Below are positions 62,702 to 64,000 of a stretch of DNA of 64,000 nucleotides, one piece after another (position 1 is the first letter of the stretch; the number at the start of each line of letters is the position of its first letter). The DNA comes from Trichloromonas sp034006665 (lineage in GTDB: Bacteria; Desulfobacterota; Desulfuromonadia; Desulfuromonadales; Trichloromonadaceae), in the NCBI RefSeq assembly GCF_034006665.1, contig NZ_JAVESI010000009.1, forward strand, positions 1 to 64,000, read 5' to 3'. The position numbers were made by a program, and so were the translations under genes. The notes beneath the pieces were generated by a model that searched no databases, was not told the origin of the DNA, and was given only the letters and a program-made list of their open reading frames with translations.

Positions 62702-64000
62702 ATGAAAAAGACCGCTTCGTTGCTGCGATACATTTTCGAGGGGCTGGCCCCCGTACTCCTTCTGCTCGCTCTGGCGTCCTTCCCGGCCCGGGCCGCGGCG
62801 GAATCCTACGGCGAACTCTCGACGGACTACAGTCGTGAAGAACTCGCCCAGATGCTCGCCCCCATCGCCCTCTACCCCGACAGTCTCCTTAGCCAGGTGC
62901 TGATGGCCGCGACCTACCCCGTGGAAGTCGTCGAGGCCGACCGCTGGCTCAAGGATCATCCTGCTTTGGGGGAAGATGAACTGGATGAGGCGCTCCTCGA
63001 CCAGGACTGGGATCCCAGCGTCAAGGAGCTCTGCCATTTCCCTTCGGTACTCGCCCAGATGAGCGAACGGATCGGCGAGACTTCACGCATCGGTGACGCT
63101 TTTCTCGACCAGGAGGAAGAGGTCATGGCCATGGTCCAGGAACTGCGGGGCAAGGCCCGCGCCCAGGGAAATCTCGCCAGCACCGCCGAGCAGCGGGTCT
63201 GGGCGGAGGCCGACGCGATCATCATCGAACCGACCGATCCCCGGGTGGTCTACGTTCCCTATTACGACCCTTTTACCGTCTACGGTTCCTGGTGGTATCC
63301 CGATTATCCCCCCTATGACTGGGCTCCGGCGGGGGTAAGCCTGGGGGTCGGTCTTTCTTTCCGGCCGGGGATCTATTTCGGTTTCTCTTTTTCCAACTGG
63401 AGCCATTTCGACTGGCGCCGGCGTTACCTCCACATCGATGCCCGCCACCGCCCGCGCTACGTTCACCACGATCGCTGGCGCTACACTACCGGCCGTTGGG
63501 TGCACGGTTCCGGTCACCGCTCCACGCACATCCGTCACGCTCCACCCCCGGCGCGCCTGCGGAATTTTCCCGTCGCTCCCCACCGTCGTCCCGAGGTTTT
63601 CCGGCCCGCACCCGTCGGGCCGAGCACCGACCCGAGGCATTCTGACGGCATGCGTCGGGACTGCGAACGCCGTGATTTCGAGCGCAGGTCGCGGGAGTTT
63701 CAGGAGCGGGAGAAGCACAATGAGAATTCTCGCCGACCGGGACGGGACACGCAATGGCGGGGTCCGGGGGAGGGCCGGCTTGCGCCCGAAGTGCCTCGTA
63801 ACGACCGGGGCTTGCGTCTGCGCGATGTTGTGCCGCCTCGGCCGCAGGCTCCTTCCGTCGAGGTACCGAAATCCGGAAAGCTGCCGCAGGCGCCAGGTCG
63901 AGACGGCGTTGGCCGTGACGGACAGGGCCATCGTCGCGCCGTCCTTAGCCCGTTAAAAATCGAACAAAGGCGAACCGCTCCCGCTGCGGCTCCCCGCTCG
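62702..64000 (+). CDS. DUF3300-family exported protein (right end cut off)
   Basis: At least 433 codons are open to the right edge without a stop. A signal peptide (about residues 1-33) is followed by a DUF3300 domain with MLAPIALYPDSLLSQVLMAA, TYPVEVVEADRWL and VVYVPYYDPFTVYGSWWYP. The C-terminal half is rich in His, Arg, Pro and low-complexity segments (RHRPRYVHHDRWRY), as in family members. Function is unknown. AGGAGG lies five bases before ATG 62702. The gene is divergent from the DUF481 gene across 295 bases. Confidence 0.9.
   Translation, partial: MKKTASLLRYIFEGLAPVLLLLALASFPARAAAESYGELSTDYSREELAQMLAPIALYPDSLLSQVLMAATYPVEVVEADRWLKDHPALGEDELDEALLDQDWDPSVKELCHFPSVLAQMSERIGETSRIGDAFLDQEEEVMAMVQELRGKARAQGNLASTAEQRVWAEADAIIIEPTDPRVVYVPYYDPFTVYGSWWYPDYPPYDWAPAGVSLGVGLSFRPGIYFGFSFSNWSHFDWRRRYLHIDARHRPRYVHHDRWRYTTGRWVHGSGHRSTHIRHAPPPARLRNFPVAPHRRPEVFRPAPVGPSTDPRHSDGMRRDCERRDFERRSREFQEREKHNENSRRPGRDTQWRGPGEGRLAPEVPRNDRGLRLRDVVPPRPQAPSVEVPKSGKLPQAPGRDGVGRDGQGHRRAVLSPLKIEQRRTAPAAAPRS

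Overview
The window is a GC-rich bacterial chromosome segment dominated by ordinary housekeeping and envelope genes. Gene content points to an anaerobic deltaproteobacterium of the Desulfuromonadales (Geobacter/Desulfuromonas/Geoalkalibacter type). Pointers are a PilY1 minor-pilin operon, a methylmalonyl-CoA branch, futalosine-pathway menaquinone genes, a selenoprotein gene, and a BetT-like transporter that would suit a saline habitat. This placement is inference from gene families; no rRNA or other marker is present.

Layout. 1-125: 3' end (domains V and VI) of a group II intron cut by the left edge. 158-6341 (minus): fimT-pilW-pilV-pilX-pilY1 plus a small exported protein. 6751-14643 (minus): an envelope cluster in which two FG-GAP-type exported proteins alternate with two putative outer-membrane barrels, followed upstream by a 46-residue CPxCG lipoprotein and a TlpA-like thiol protein. 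14923-19407 (minus): methylmalonyl-CoA epimerase, MeaB, mutase and an XRE-cupin regulator with a good sigma70 promoter. 19603-22943 (plus): an unknown protein, mqnB, mqnD and a zinc-ribbon-like protein. 23188-27849 (minus): a two-gene acyl-CoA carboxylase with a divergent biotin carboxylase-BCCP fusion. 28392-35906 (minus): serA, betT, an HD phosphohydrolase, a DMT transporter, rnd, a small YHS/TRASH-like protein and folK. 36031-40233 (plus): a VOC protein and a moxR-DUF58-transglutaminase operon. Then pcnB (minus), and miaA, a nucleoside deaminase and tRNA-Gly(GCC) (plus).

43428-44393 holds no convincing gene. secF without secD, a CaCA antiporter, an AI-2E-family permease and a tautomerase follow. 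48515-50734 is an operon of an ArsR repressor, trxB, a SelW-like selenoprotein that requires read-through of an in-frame TGA, and a methyltransferase. The right end carries an S1-domain protein, YkgJ, PilZ and DUF2784 proteins, a FecR/OmpA/RlpA envelope set, a DUF1318-YdbH pair, mltG, plsY, DUF481 and a DUF3300 gene running off the edge.

How the parts connect. Propionyl-CoA carboxylation, epimerisation and mutase with its MeaB chaperone would link propionyl-CoA to succinyl-CoA. ArsR, thioredoxin reductase and the CxxU selenoprotein look like a thiol-redox unit under ArsR control. The best unusual signals are the selenocysteine gene with a SECIS-like hairpin, a DUF58 gene with no canonical start codon where homology begins (CTGA overlap), the intron end, a shared inverted-repeat intergenic element in two copies, and the paired FG-GAP/barrel cluster. 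No CRISPR array, rRNA, complete transposon or prophage is visible.
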